DNA from: Bacteroidota bacterium
GTDB taxonomy: Bacteria; Bacteroidota; Bacteroidia; Flavobacteriales_F; PHOS-HE28
Assembly (NCBI GenBank): GCA_023430945.1
Contig: JAEYYE010000206.1
Location: forward strand, 1 to 6,624
Direction of reading: 5' to 3'
DNA length: 6,624 nt
Below are positions 6,597 through 6,624 of the stretch, one piece after another. Both the position numbers and the translations under genes were made by a program. The notes below the pieces were generated by a model that was given only the letters and a program-made list of their open reading frames with translations, ran no database searches and was not told the DNA's origin. How positions within the stretch are numbered: the stretch's first letter is position 1; every line of letters begins with the position of its first letter.

Positions 6597-6621
6597 AGTC
6601 GGAAGTCTTTAGTCGGAAGTC
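6597..6621. repeat. Two direct copies of an 11-bp unit, AGTCGGAAGTC
   Basis: AGTCGGAAGTC occurs at 6597-6607 and 6611-6621, separated by TTT (period 14), in the non-coding region upstream of the E1 gene. Each copy contains a shorter internal echo, AGTC...AGTC. The array runs to the window edge, so more copies may follow. It may be the margin of a simple intergenic repeat; no function is evident. Confidence 0.55.
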
Positions 6622-6624
6622 AGA

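Overview
The window looks like ordinary chromosomal DNA from an uncultured Bacteroidota, probably Flavobacteriales-like. Support for this comes from Bacteroidota-type promoter boxes (TAnnTTTG), two secreted lipoproteins, a signal peptide ending in ...SSA|Q, and a 2-oxoacid dehydrogenase E1 with alpha and beta halves fused in one chain. Base composition is fairly GC-rich for that phylum (over 50% in most genes). GATC, and especially CGATCG, is strikingly over-represented.

Layout, left to right. Positions 1-45 hold the 5' half of a minus-strand tRNA-Pro(GGG), cut by the window edge. A 63-base divergent spacer follows, with one outward-facing TAnnTTTG box on each strand. Positions 109-2004 (+) encode an exported M1 zinc aminopeptidase of the leukotriene A4 hydrolase type. 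Positions 2020-2658 (-) encode an alpha/beta hydrolase of the phospholipase/carboxylesterase type, convergent with the peptidase. Positions 2814-3980 (+) encode a lipoprotein of unknown function. Positions 3967-4044 (-) hold a truncated relic of a second hydrolase gene, only about its first 20 codons. Positions 4067-4402 (-) encode a small secreted cysteine-containing protein in an AT-rich (about 32% GC), GATC-free patch. Positions 4433-6550 (-) encode the fused E1. The last 74 bases are non-coding and carry a short direct repeat.

The genes do not form one obvious pathway: peptidase, hydrolase and E1 are housekeeping or catabolic enzymes. No defence, mobile-element or biosynthetic system is visible. 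The most informative part is 2600-4433. There, two copies of the hydrolase 5' end lie in direct orientation on either side of the lipoprotein, and the outer copy abuts a compositionally foreign patch. This records a local duplication, integration or deletion.
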